Of a stretch of 64,000 nt of DNA, positions 11,994-22,354 are shown piece by piece. How positions within the stretch are numbered: position 1 is the first letter of the stretch; each line of letters opens with the position of its first letter. The position numbers and the translations under genes are program-made. The stretch is from Salvia splendens (lineage: Eukaryota; Streptophyta; Magnoliopsida; Lamiales; Lamiaceae). The stretch is from positions 682,001 through 746,000 of the forward strand of contig NC_056052.1 in NCBI RefSeq assembly GCF_004379255.2, written 5' to 3'. The notes beneath the pieces are model-generated. The model saw only the letters and a list, made by a program, of their open reading frames with translations. It did not search any database and was not told the DNA's origin.

Positions 11994-13973
11994 TTTATAG
12001 TATTCCAATTCGACCACCAATTTGACTGGTCGAACCAGTTAATATTAAACTGTAAACCAGTAGCCTTGTCGGTTTACTTAACGGCTCGGTTTTTAAAACA
12101 TTGTGTCAAAGAGTGTTTGGATTTAAAAATAATCCTTCAATTCTTTGTTAAGTTATGCATATTCCTTTTTAAAACGTCCCAAGTTAACATCATTCCTATT
12201 TTTTCTATCTATCTTACTTTATTCTCTCCACTTAACTAACAAAACCCCATTTTCTTAAATCTCGTACAAAACAAATGCCTCACTTAATGATGGACGAAGG
12301 AAGTAACAATTTTTATGAATAAAAATAGGTTTGGATTAGTCTGGTCGGCCGTGTCCGAGTCCGCGCATATTATGCGAGTCTAGGTGAGCATATCACATAT
12401 TTGGTACCTAGGTTATTTTTATCACGAGGTACCAAAAATGATATAAAAACAAATATCAGATATCATTTTTGGGTGAAAGTGAAAATCCAGATAATTTTTA
12501 TATTAGTTTTGGGCAAAAGTGAAAACAAGATAATTTTTATATTAGTTTTGGGCAAAAGTGAAAACAAGATAATTTTTATATAGTTCACTCTAATTAAAAA
12601 GGCAGTCCAAGTTAAATTAGTGGAAAACAACCCAAGACAAATAAATCTAGTCCACCAATCTCCCTCCCTAATTGTCGGCCCAACTGAAAAGAATAATAGC
12701 CCAAGACTCCTATTTTATCATTTCAATTTCATACAACCCAAAACAAGGAATGGCCCAACAATTAATGAAAACAACACAACTCACTTTATCTTCTTCACTC
12801 CCACTCGGTACTCTCTCTCTCCCCCCTAGTTTCTCTCACGCCCAGAACAGAAAATCCTCAATCTCTCTGTTCTCGCCTCCGTGGCCGGCAAAGAAGCTCC
12901 TCTTCCTATTCCTCACAGTACTCTCTCTATCTTCTATCTCAATTCATAACCGATCGCGACTCCCATCTCTCTCGTTTGAATCTCCTTCTGCCAGCGAAAA
13001 TCAGCACCGCCATCGCCGACAACCTTCAATTGCCGCTGCTGTCGTCCCTCTCAGCTATCGCCATTGCTGTAAGCTCGCGAACCCGTCACTGATCACGCCC
13101 AGCTCGCCGTTGCTGCCCGCTCAGCCACGTCGTCATGATTGAGCGCTTCTGCCCGGTGCCACCTCGGCTCGGACAGCCCCGATTTTCTCCCAAAACCTAA
13201 GTTTTGTTTCTAAAGTTCTAATCTTTAAATTTTGAATTCGGTGCTTGCAGTTGGTAAGGTTTTGTGTGTGTTACAAAAGTTACCAAATGATGAATTAGAC
13301 GCGAAGATCTTGAATCTGAAATGAGGTAGTATACCTGCTGCTGAATTAGATATTCGGATAATCTCCTTGGGGTTCAAACCAAAGCGGCAGCCCCTACCTC
13401 CCTCTATCTTCTCCTCCTTTCTGCCATGAGATTTCCTTGAGGCTAGTTGAACAAGTTGGGAATAAAAGTGGCAGATTATGACAGGGACCCAACATCGGAG
13501 ACCAATGATCAACCACCCACCTTAGAGGAAGATCATGCAAACGTGCAGGAGGAGGAGCAGCAGACTCGGGTCGAGAGAAGAAGGGGAAGACTCCCGTGCA
13601 ACCAAGGAAAGATCGACCAAAGAGAAGCACATCAAAACCTGTCAAATTCAAAGATTTCGTACCCATTAAGATAGGGATTTATTTTATTTTATTTTTGCTT
13701 TGTTGCCTTATTTTTGAACAATTACCAAGTTTTAATATTTTATCTTTTCAGGTTTTCTTCTTGATTCTTTCCCGAATCATAGAGTCGAATCAAACAGGGT
13801 CCGAACTCTATATATATAGTTCATTAGAGAGTAAAAAAAATCATCTCGAGTTATAAGAAATAAAATTCTTTTTCTCGAAACCCTATTCCCACAAACTCAA
13901 GTTCTGTTATTTCTCTTCTCGTTCTCAGCAAAACAGGTGCTTGTAAACGTTCGATAGGCCCCAAGGCTTATCA

Positions 13974-15328
13974 TCTGGTGCTTTTACATTGAGTTCTCTT
14001 CCTCCACCAATTGCTATGGCTTAAACTCGACAATTCCAGTCGACGGTTCCGAGAATCCACCAACCTTCTATCCGAATGAGGAGTTGACACAATTGCTCTT
14101 TGATTTGAAAATTCGGTATGCAGGCTATGACAAGAAACTTAATTCCAACCAGTTTGATCTGGAGGCTTTCACTCGTCGTCAAGAAGCGACGAACAGGAAA
14201 ATCGAGGAGAGTCTCGCGCTTTTGATCGATGCCAGCCTCCACCGAAAACCGCCTGACCCCACTGATCCGGTTGCCACAATACCACGATGAAGGTTGCCGT
14301 CTTCCATCGTGACTCCACCAGCCGGCGCTGAGGCCGAACCTGTCACTCGCGTGAAGCCTGAAGCACCACGTTTTAATGGTGAGAATGCTATAGACTAGAT
14401 TCGCAAAATCCAATGCTACTACAATCACCACTACACGCCACTACAGGATCGTATTTACTTGACGTCATACCCGTTCGATCATCCGACGTCTAGTTGGCTT
14501 ACTTATTGGGAAGATAATTGCACTCGCAAAACATGGGATCAGTTCCTGATCGCGGTTAAAAACCATTTCGATCCCGACCTCTATGCGGATCATGTGGGTT
14601 GGTTGGCGGAGCTCCGCCAGACTACTACGGTCGAAGCCTACCAAACTAAGTTCGAGGACGTGATGCAGAAGACGTCGGGTGTGGGCGAGGAAACCCTCAT
14701 ATTGTTGTTTATTGTAGGCTCACAGGATCCAATAAAACATGAGCTCCAAACCAGGCGCCCAACGTCCCTCAACCAAAACTTTCGCCCTTGCTCAACGGTC
14801 CGCGGCTTGTCATAAACTGCCCGAGAGAACCGCCCACGCTAGACCCCGCAACCGCAGCTCACGACAACTGATGCACCGCGTACGGCGATGATCGATCAAC
14901 CCCGTCCGGACATTCTGATTGTCCGAATTTCGGCAGCCGAACGTGCTGAGCGTACCGCAAGGGGCTCTGCTGGTATTGCCCAGAGAAATATTCGAGGGAA
15001 CACACCTGCATTATCAATATGACTAGCAAAGCGAATTGAGTGAGGACGTAATTTTGGGCCAATTACATGAACGCTGGATACATCGCCGGTAATCACCATG
15101 TTTTCTCCGTCATCGTCATCATCGATATCCAACGTTCATGTAATTGGCCCAAAATTACGTCTTCGCTCAATTCGCCTTGCTAGTCATATTAATAATGCAT
15201 AAATCTCCGTACTGATTGACGGTGGCGGTACAGATAACTTCATCAAGCCCACCATCGCTGAACACCTAGTCTTCCGGTCCATTCTGTTACACCTTTTCGG
15301 GTGTTTGTTGGAAACAGTGCTTGCTTAA
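13974..15328 (+). pseudogene. Ty3/gypsy gag-protease remnant
   Basis: Starts just after the LTR-like end of block A with a leader (TCTGGTGCTTTTACATTG) like the primer-binding region of some plant gypsy elements. The gag frame is broken: a stop follows the second codon of the ATG at 14015, TGA interrupts at 14288, and TAG at 14395. Recognisable capsid segments are WEDNCTRKTWDQFL and FDPDLYADHVGWLAELRQ at 14500-14640. Protease coding resumes at about 15199 with VLIDGGGTDNFI, where the active-site motif reads DGG, and continues to FRVFVGN at 15314. The copy is cut off at 15328 by an Athila LTR. Reverse transcriptase and integrase are absent. The stretch 14870-15200 is disturbed by a large hairpin. 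Confidence 0.8.
15009..15199. repeat. Inverted repeat (hairpin) inside the gypsy remnant
   Basis: The 72-bp left arm (15009-15080) and the right arm (15126-15199) are reverse complements with few mismatches, separated by about 45 bp. Both contain the gag/protease junction of the surrounding gypsy element; the right arm is in the expected coding orientation and the left arm is a flipped copy. Confidence 0.85.
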
Positions 15329-16523
15329 TGATAAGGCCTATTTCATGCATTGGTTTATGGGTAAAATGTATGCTACTTGATCGGTTTATCGCGCAAAACA
15401 AGTGTTAATTGTGCAGAAATGCCGCTTGACCAAGTCAACAAGGCCAAACTGATCAAGCAAGTACAATCGGCGAAAAAGACCAAAAATTGGGGGAGTTGAT
15501 CAAGGGGAGTAATCAAGCAGTTAGGCGGGGACTAATGGCTCCAGAAGAAGGACACGTGAGGAAATGAGCTGGATGTGGCGCACCATTTGTTATCAAGGAC
15601 GACGTTCTAGAAGGGGACACGTGCTGGAATACGAGACGCAAGGACGGAGCTGAGTCACGAATCTATTACTGAAAAACGTCGTCATTCTAGAAGAACAACA
15701 CGTAGCAATCAATGAGTCGCTTACTCTCAGCATGAGCGAATATTCCCTGTCAAGATCGTTATCCTGCTGGAGGTTGAACCGAGCTTATAAATAGAGGATG
15801 TGCCGCCACAAGAAGGGATCCGCTTCTTTACTTTCCGTCTAGTTTAGCTTAGTTATCTAGTTTAGTTTAGCTCTCTAGTTTAGTTCAGTTCTCTAGCTTA
15901 GTTAAGTTCTCTAGATAGCTTAGTTAGAAGGGCGACCGAAGGGAGCGCTGCAGAATACTTCATTTCTGTTAGCGTAATCTTAAGTTTCCCGCCGAGATTC
16001 TTCTCGGTTTTTACCGCTTTCTTATCTTCCGAAGTGTTAGTCTAGCTTAGTTTCCAGTCTTTAGCTTAGTTTAAATTTCATGTTTGCTGTACTGTTCTGA
16101 ATTTTAGTTTAATTGAAGTGTTTTCATTTTCATTTTCGCGTTTACATTCTCGCCTGCAAGTCACTTGATCTAGTAGTTAAATTTACCTTGAGCAAGCTAG
16201 CTAGTTTAAATTCTACCTAGAGTAAAATCAGTAGTTAAAAACTCCCAAGTTAAAGCGTGGCAGCAGCCAACCCCCCCTGTTCACTACTCACACACTCGAC
16301 ACACCAACTTCTCTATGGGATCGACCCCGAACTTGCCGCTTTACTGTTAAAGTTGTGCAAAATTGGGAGTTATAAATTACTTTGGTAAGGAGAAGAGCGA
16401 AGAGCGAGATCGACATCGATTAAGTGGCAACGACATTTGCTAACTGATCCAAACGGTTCGGTTATCATTCCATATAACTTGATCCGATATATTCGCAATT
16501 CGATACTTTTTCTGTCCCTTCCA
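15329..16523. mobile_element. Athila-type LTR (5' LTR) inserted in gypsy protease
   Basis: The insertion starts TGATAAGGCC immediately after gypsy protease coding sequence. The right end is either GGTTATCA at 16467, which pairs with the TGATAA start, or TTCCA at 16523, right before the primer-binding site at 16527. The interior is non-coding, with several TTTAGCTTAGTT-like repeats around 15840-15920. It is the left LTR of an Athila-type gypsy element whose right half has been lost. Confidence 0.75.
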
Positions 16524-16526
16524 AAA

Positions 16527-16544
16527 TGGCGCCGTTGCCGGGGA
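16527..16544 (+). promoter_or_regulatory. Retroelement primer-binding site (tRNA-Asp type)
   Basis: The sequence TGGCGCCGTTGCCGGGGA is the classic minus-strand primer-binding site of Athila/Tat-type Ty3/gypsy elements. It fixes the orientation and the LTR-to-gag order here. Confidence 0.9.
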
Positions 16545-16631
16545 AGCATGGTGTTATTTTATGTTTGTGCGTAGTGCGTAGGTGTATATAATTTTATTTC
16601 TTTGTTTTCTCATTTGTTTTTCTTCTGTTCA

Positions 16632-17727
16632 TGAGAAGGTACCAACACGGTGGACACTGGAATCATCCTTTTTTATACAAAAGCACTAACACTCAGTGGA
16701 GAGTCCAGGAAGCCGGCGTTGTCACCACTCGTTATAGAGCCGCACTAGAAGCAGCGGCAGCCGCTGATCAACTGACCAGTGAAGAAGAAGGAGCAGAATA
16801 CACAACCACCATCACCTAAACAAGAAGAAGCAGAAATGGCCCTCGTCGACAACGACTCTGGAATCGGCTCTCTGTACGCTCATGATGAGAAGGAGCCCAC
16901 ACATGCCATTGCCGCTACTCCCGGGATGCGGACCATCGCAATCAAGTCAGGAGTACTGGCAGTTTTGTCCCATTTTTACGGCCTTTCAAAGGAGTGTCCG
17001 TACGCCTTCCTAGAGGAGTTCTGCCGATACTGTGATATTCAGCCCGTACCGGCTGGATCCATGTCCGAAGATCACAGGCTCTAAGCCATTCCCTTCGTTT
17101 TGAAGGGTGACGCAGGCGTCTGGCTGTTAAGGCTGCCAGAAGGATCCACCAGGACCTGGGCTGAATTCCGCATGATATTCCTAGACCGTTTCTTCCCAGC
17201 GTCGAAAACAAGTGCCCTCAAGCGGGAGATTACAGAAGCTAGGCAGGAGTACGATGAGCCCCTCGGTCAATACTGGGACAGATTCCAAGGGCTGCTTCAA
17301 GCATGGAGAAAAAGCTCCTGGAGGCAGTGGAGAAAGCCAGGCCACCTCCGCCACCGGCACCGAAAGAGCCACAGTACGTGCCGCAACCATCGCCGCCAGA
17401 AGAACATCATTATTATTACTGCGAATTCCCCCCTGAGGTAGAGCAAGTAAACGCCGTAGGCCACTGGAACGCAAATGACAACTGGATCCAGGGGAAGCAG
17501 AGAGACGCTCCATGGAGGGACCACCCCAACTTCAGGTGGACGGATCAGAATCAAAGCCAACAACTTCCATCCTCTACACAACAAATGCAACCCTCTGACG
17601 GGCAGCCCAACTGGCCTGCTCGAATCTAGGAGAGGCCAAACTCTGGAGGGAACAGAATGCAAGGAGGTCAGGCAGGATGGTCAAATGGACCTCAAGGGAA
17701 TTGGTCAAGTGGAGACAGCCCAACTGG
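16632..17727 (+). pseudogene. Athila-type gag, broken
   Basis: Begins near ATG 16632 and needs several frame changes. The Retrotrans_gag core is recognisable: VLKGDAGVWLLRLPEGS at about 17098 and WAEFRMIFLDRFFPASKTS at 17157, followed by LGQYWDRFQGLL. A stop at 17082 and a frame change near 17300 separate the core from a Pro/Gln-rich C-terminal part (residues such as RPPPPPAPKEPQ). At about 17727 the Athila sequence is joined to copia RNase H sequence. Protease, reverse transcriptase and integrase are absent. Confidence 0.75.
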
Positions 17728-18232
17728 AGTATTGTTCCGAAAAAATGGACATCTAAACATTCATGGATACACCGATGCAGATTGGGCAGGGAACCCGGTG
17801 GATAGGCGTTCTACATGTGGTTACTTTACCTTTGTGGGTGGCAACTTGGTCACTTGGAGTAGTAAGAAATAAAAGGTAGTGGCTCTCTCAAGCGCAGAAG
17901 CCGAGTTCCGAGGCATTAAAAGTGGCCTGACTGAAATACTATGGCTAAGGAGGGTGATGAAGGAACTAAACATGGAGTCGCAGAAGACTTGCAAGCTGCT
18001 TTGCGATAATAAGGTAGCGATCAGCATCTCAGAAAATCCCGTACAGCATGATCGAACCAAACACGTTGAGATTGATCGACACTTCATAAAGGAGAATATT
18101 GAAGAGAAGATAGTTGAGATTCCATATGTGAAATCTGAAGATCAGCTAGCGGACATCCTAACCAAAGCCGTATTTGCAAAGAATTTTCAAGAAGTTTTGA
18201 GCAAGTTAAGCTTCAGAAATCTCGTCACTTAA
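17728..18232 (+). pseudogene. Ty1/copia RNase H C-terminal fragment
   Basis: Encodes the end of a copia polyprotein: GYTDADWAGNPVDRRSTCGY, then SSAEAEFRGI, the KLLCDNKVAI segment, KHVEIDRHFIKE and QLADILTKA, all hallmarks of copia RNase H. A TAA at 17870-17872 interrupts the place where the family has Gln (C-to-T change); the frame continues after it to TAA at 18230. Only the last part of pol is present. The left junction is with Athila gag, in frame for about 50 codons on each side. Confidence 0.85.
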
Positions 18233-18244
18233 CTTGAGGGGGAG

Positions 18245-18522
18245 TGTTGGAGATCAAGAATAAAACCGAGAATATTCTGCAATCAATGAGATGACACAAA
18301 ATCAGGAGAAGATTTGGAGGAAGAATTATCGGCATTTAATTAAGAAGATTATAGAGAATATCATACCTTCTATAGAGATTACTTAGCCTATGTATGATGT
18401 ACCATTGTGAATAATATTATCAAAGTTTATACCTTTCTAAAGTGTTATGAGAATAGTTGGTGCTCATCTTGAATATACAACTAGTACTACTATTTATAGT
18501 ACTATTTATTGTGTATATCACA
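18245..18522. mobile_element. Copia 3' LTR
   Basis: The LTR starts TGTTGGAGAT right after a polypurine tract (GAGGGGGAG) that follows the RNase H stop. It ends at about TATATCACA (18522). It lies only 34 bp upstream of the start codon of the HD-ZIP pseudogene, so it has displaced or replaced that gene's own promoter. No matching 5' LTR is in the window. Confidence 0.7.
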
Positions 18523-18556
18523 TCGATCTTTTGCTGAGGTGAGTGGATTTCCGGCC

Positions 18557-21500
18557 ATGGAGTTCAGTAGCGGCGGCGGATCCAGCGGCGGGGGTTCCCA
18601 CGACGCCTCCGAGAGGAGGAAGAAGCGCTACCATCGACACACCGCCCACCAAATTCAGAGTCTCGAATCGTGAGATATTCCCCTTTTTTTTATTCTCTCT
18701 CAAACTCCATCTCCACCATGCACTTGCATCACCACGATAACAGAATCATCAAGAATCGATTTTTATGAAATTAGTTTGTGAGTTGTTCGAAAATACTAAG
18801 GAAAAAAGACGACTTTTTTTCACTAAGTGAGAAAACATAAGAAACCATATCTTTGAAATGGGTATTTTAATGGTTCGACTATTCTTTCTAGTATGGAAAA
18901 AAGCATCAATAAACGATTTTCTTGAAATGGGTGTTTTAGTTGTTCGAGTATCCTACACACCAAAAGGCGATTTTCTTGAACTTAGTATTTGAATGATTGC
19001 TATGAAAAAAGCATCAAGATATGATTTTTATAACAAGAAACGATTTTTCTTGTATCGGCATTTTAATGTTATGAATATAATAAGGTTTGTGTGCTTGTGT
19101 TGTTTTGTTAGGATGTTCAAAGAGTGTGCTCATCCAGATGAGAAGATAAGAAATCAGCTAAGCAGACAATTAGGCCTTCATCCACGGCAGATCAAATTTT
19201 GGTTCCAAAATCGAAGAACCCAAATGAAGGTTTCATTGTTTCCTCAAAAAACCAATGCAACAATCTCAAAGTTTTGATGGAATGATGTATATATATGTCT
19301 CTTTTCCTCCTCAGGCACAACATGAAAGATCAGACAACTGCACACTAAGGGCAGACAACGACAGAATCCGCTGCGAAAACATTGCTATGAGAGATGCCCA
19401 GAGAAACATCATCTGCCCCTCCTGCGGCGGCCCTCCGGTCACTGAGGATTCCTACTTCGACGGGCAAAAACTCCGCATGGAAAACGCCCAGTTAAAAGAA
19501 GAGGTCTCTTCGTTTCCCAGTCTCACTCATGTTTGTATTCTCATCATAAAAAATGTAATCTTTTTCTTCAACTTTTCGCAGCTGGATAGAGTTTCTAGTA
19601 TTGCGGCTAAGTACATAGGCCGCCCTATTTCCCAGCTGCCGCCTTTGCAGCCAGTTCATGTCTCCTCATTGGATTTGTCAATGGCTAGTTTTGGTGGGCA
19701 TGGCATGCCTTGCCCTTCTCTCGATCTCCTCCCTGGGAGCTCGTTGAGCATCTCCGATGTGGACAAGTCCCACATGGCTCAGGTAGCTTCCGCAGCCATG
19801 AATGAGCTCATCAGTCTGTTGCAGGGCAATGAGATGCTGTGGATCAAGTCTGCAACCGACGGCAGAGAGCACCTCAATCTCGAGAGCTATGAGAGGGCGT
19901 TTCCGAGGCCTAATAGTCACTTAAAGAACCCTAGTGTTAGGACAGAAGCTTCGACAAGCTCAGGAGTTGTGAGCGTGGATGACTTGGCTTTGGTTGATGT
20001 GTTTGTTAATTCTGTAAGTTGGGTTTTCTGCTTTTCTTTTTTCTGTGTATATATATATTACTACTATTGATTTGTGTTACTATATATGTTTGTATTGAAG
20101 AGTAAATGGATGGAGTTGTTTCCTGCAATTGTGTCAAGGGTGAGGACTATTGAAGTGATATCATCTGGAATGCTAGGGAGCCACAGTGATTCATTACAAC
20201 TGGTAATTAATGGTGGAGTATTTATTTATGTGATACATATGTTAAGTTTATACTAGCTAGTAATTGTATTTATTGTGGCAGATGTATGGAGAGGTGCAGG
20301 TGCTCTCACCATTAGTCCCAGCAAGGAAACTCTACTTCCTTCGGTTTGTTCAGCAGATTGAAGCTGGATCATGGGCTGTTGTTGATGTCTCTTATGATAT
20401 CCCCAATCAAGAAAGCCAATTCTCCCTTCTGGATGCTTGATACAGAAAATGCCTGATGGCTACTCCAAGGTAGTATTTTGAATTTTCAAATACCTTATGT
20501 GTGTATGTAGAATGATGATGAAGTGTTGGTTGTTAGGTGACGTGGATCGAGCATTGGGAAGTGGAGGATAAATCGCCAGTCCACAGGCTATAGATACAGA
20601 GACCTTATCTATAATGGATTAGCCTTTGGGGCTGAGAGGTGGCTTTCAAATCTTCAGAGGATGTGGGAGAGAATTGCTTGCTTGAATACAAACCCTGAGC
20701 TTGGAGGTTTTTTTTACACTAAAATATATCCTAATCACTCAAACTCATGGGCATAGCCATAGGAATTGTGTAAGTGCATAATTGTTGTTTGTATTTTTGT
20801 AGTCATTCCATCAGCATTAGGAACAAGAAGCATGATGAAGCTTGCGCAGAGAATGGTGAACAACTTGTGTGCAAGCATCAATCCCTCCAGTGGCCAGCAT
20901 TTGACAACCCTAATCGGGTCCAACGACCTTGAGGTCAGGGCCACGCTGCACAACAGCATGGACCCTGGCCAGGCCAACCGCAGCGCCGCAGCCACTGTAT
21001 GGCTTCCCGTCTCCCATCACAACGTCTTCAACTTCTTCAGGGACGAGCGAACCCGTTCTCAGGTAATCCTTTAGTTCATGTTACTGAAAAAGGAAAAGCT
21101 ATTTGTATGGTCATGTTAAGTTATTTTAGTAATCATCCCTTTATTTATTGTGTAGTGGGATGTGCTCTCAAATCAAAATCCAGTTCAAGAAGTTGCTCAC
21201 ATTGCCAATGGCTCACACCCAGGGAGCTGCATCTCTCTGCTCAGGGTAACTTTTGGCCTTACATTAATTTCCAATTAGTAGTATTATATAAATGTATACA
21301 TATATGCATATTATAGTTTGAGGGTGGCTTTTTATTTACTAGTAGGAGTACTAGGTATAAGTGCAATTATATTTTTATTTTAATTAATCAATAGGAGTAT
21401 TATCATCCAAAACAGGCCTTAACACAAGCCAAAACAATATGATGATACTCCAAGAGAGCTGTCTAGACTCATCTGGCTCATTAGTGGTGTACTGCCCCGT

Positions 21501-21659
21501 GGATCTTCCATCGATTAACATCGCGATGAATGGTGAGGACACCTCATTCATTCCCCTGCTGCCCTCGGGGTTCACGATCTCCCCCGACGGCAACAGCCAA
21601 ATGGGAGGGGCCTCCACAAGCTCCAAATCATCCGGGTCCCTTGTGACAGTGGTCTTCCA
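18557..21659 (+). pseudogene. HD-ZIP class IV homeobox gene (HDG11/HDG12-like), broken
   Basis: Ten exons are visible: 18557-18669, 19112-19229, 19315-19503, 19582-20013, 20101-20202, 20282-20469, 20537-20706, 20803-21062, 21156-21245 and 21416 to about 21659. In order they encode the homeodomain (RRKKRYHRHTAHQIQ, then [11 protein letters not shown]), the zipper-loop-zipper with CPSCGGPP, and a START domain, as in plant epidermal/trichome regulators. Most splice sites are canonical. It is probably dead. Exon 6 lacks one base before [15 protein letters not shown], so the frame ends at TGA 20438. Exon 7 has a 4-base insertion (stop TAG at 20588). Exon 10 enters one base out of phase. After VVFQ at 21659 homology stops, so the usual last C-terminal segment is missing. 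A copia LTR abuts the 5' side and a full copia element lies 92 bp beyond the 3' end. Confidence 0.88.
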
Positions 21660-21751
21660 AGATCCATTCGTAATTATGAGACCATGTGAAGATTTATTAA
21701 TTAGTAGATACTTAAGTAGTTAATAATTTACCATGTATTTGTGGTCTCTCT

Positions 21752-22281
21752 TGTTGAAATTTTGGCAAAATATTTGCCATCCCACATCGGTGGGAGTAGA
21801 TAGTTTGGGGGTGTGGCTTCCTATAAAAGGAGCTCACCCCCCATTTTGTAATCCATCCCAAATTTGTATTCTCTTCTCCGTCTATATATAAGCGGGCTCT
21901 GCAGAGGGTGCTCGGAGACGTAGGCAATTTGGCCGAACTCCGTTATCAAAGTTTCGGGTGTGTTCTTTCTTTATTATCTATTTTGTTCCGCATTTATTTC
22001 TGGGTTTATTTTCTGTAGTAGTATTGTATTCAATATTATTTGCGGGTTTGGTAGTAGTGTTTTGTACGGTTCTTTTGGGTATTTTTATATTGTGATAAAA
22101 ACACCGACTGATAAATTCTATTAGGAATCTGACATTTAAGAGGGACAGTGTCCTCACCAGTCTTTCCAAAGAATTTATTTGGAGAAATAATTTTATCGAG
22201 TAGACCCCATTGGGTTAACTCTGAAATTACTGAATCGGTTCATTTCACTATTTGAGAGAAAATTACCCGGTTTTCTCAACA
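21752..22281 (+). repeat. 5' LTR of the copia element
   Basis: A 530-bp LTR, TG...CA. A TATA-like TATATATAAG at 21883-21892 is a plausible start of element transcription. Compared with the 3' LTR it differs by five transitions and no indels. Confidence 0.97.
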
Positions 22282-22283
22282 AG

Positions 22284-22295
22284 TGGTATCAGAGC
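22284..22295 (+). promoter_or_regulatory. Copia primer-binding site (initiator tRNA-Met)
   Basis: TGGTATCAGAGC, two bases after the 5' LTR, is complementary to the 3' end of plant initiator methionine tRNA, as in Tnt1 and most plant copia elements. Confidence 0.95.
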
Positions 22296-22354
22296 CAAGG
22301 TTCGTCCTTGGTTCTATTTGTTTGTAATATTGAATACTTTATTTTGAGTCTGTA

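Larger units (their letters stand above)
9776..13973. repeat. Long repeat block A (partner of block B)
   Basis: Apart from insertions, this block matches 46665-51356 in the same orientation. Shared landmarks include the GACAGCTCATATAGATGTAG repeats, the phrase TAGTCCAACGAGGACTTTT, a Stowaway-like element, and a region ending AAGGCTTATCA. In block A the next bases (TCTGGTGCTTTTACATTGAG) lead into gypsy gag coding sequence, so the right border is the end of an LTR. A TATA-like CTCTATATATATAG precedes it at 13804. A short coding-like piece just upstream (ending VKFKDFVP near 13660) resembles the C-terminus of a retroelement polyprotein. Block A has a 39-bp motif repeated about three times at 12476-12570 where block B has about one. 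No intact gene is seen. Confidence 0.8.

Noticed and set aside
12620..13142. Forward open frames in block A, with a counterpart at 49017-49607 in block B
   Set aside because: The two copies differ by indels that change frame, no domain is recognisable, and the composition (CTCTCT, CCATCGCC runs) fits an untranslated leader of a retroelement.
14896..15132. Reverse open frame with an acidic start (MDIDDDDDGE)
   Set aside because: It runs through the flipped arm and spacer of the hairpin in the gypsy remnant.
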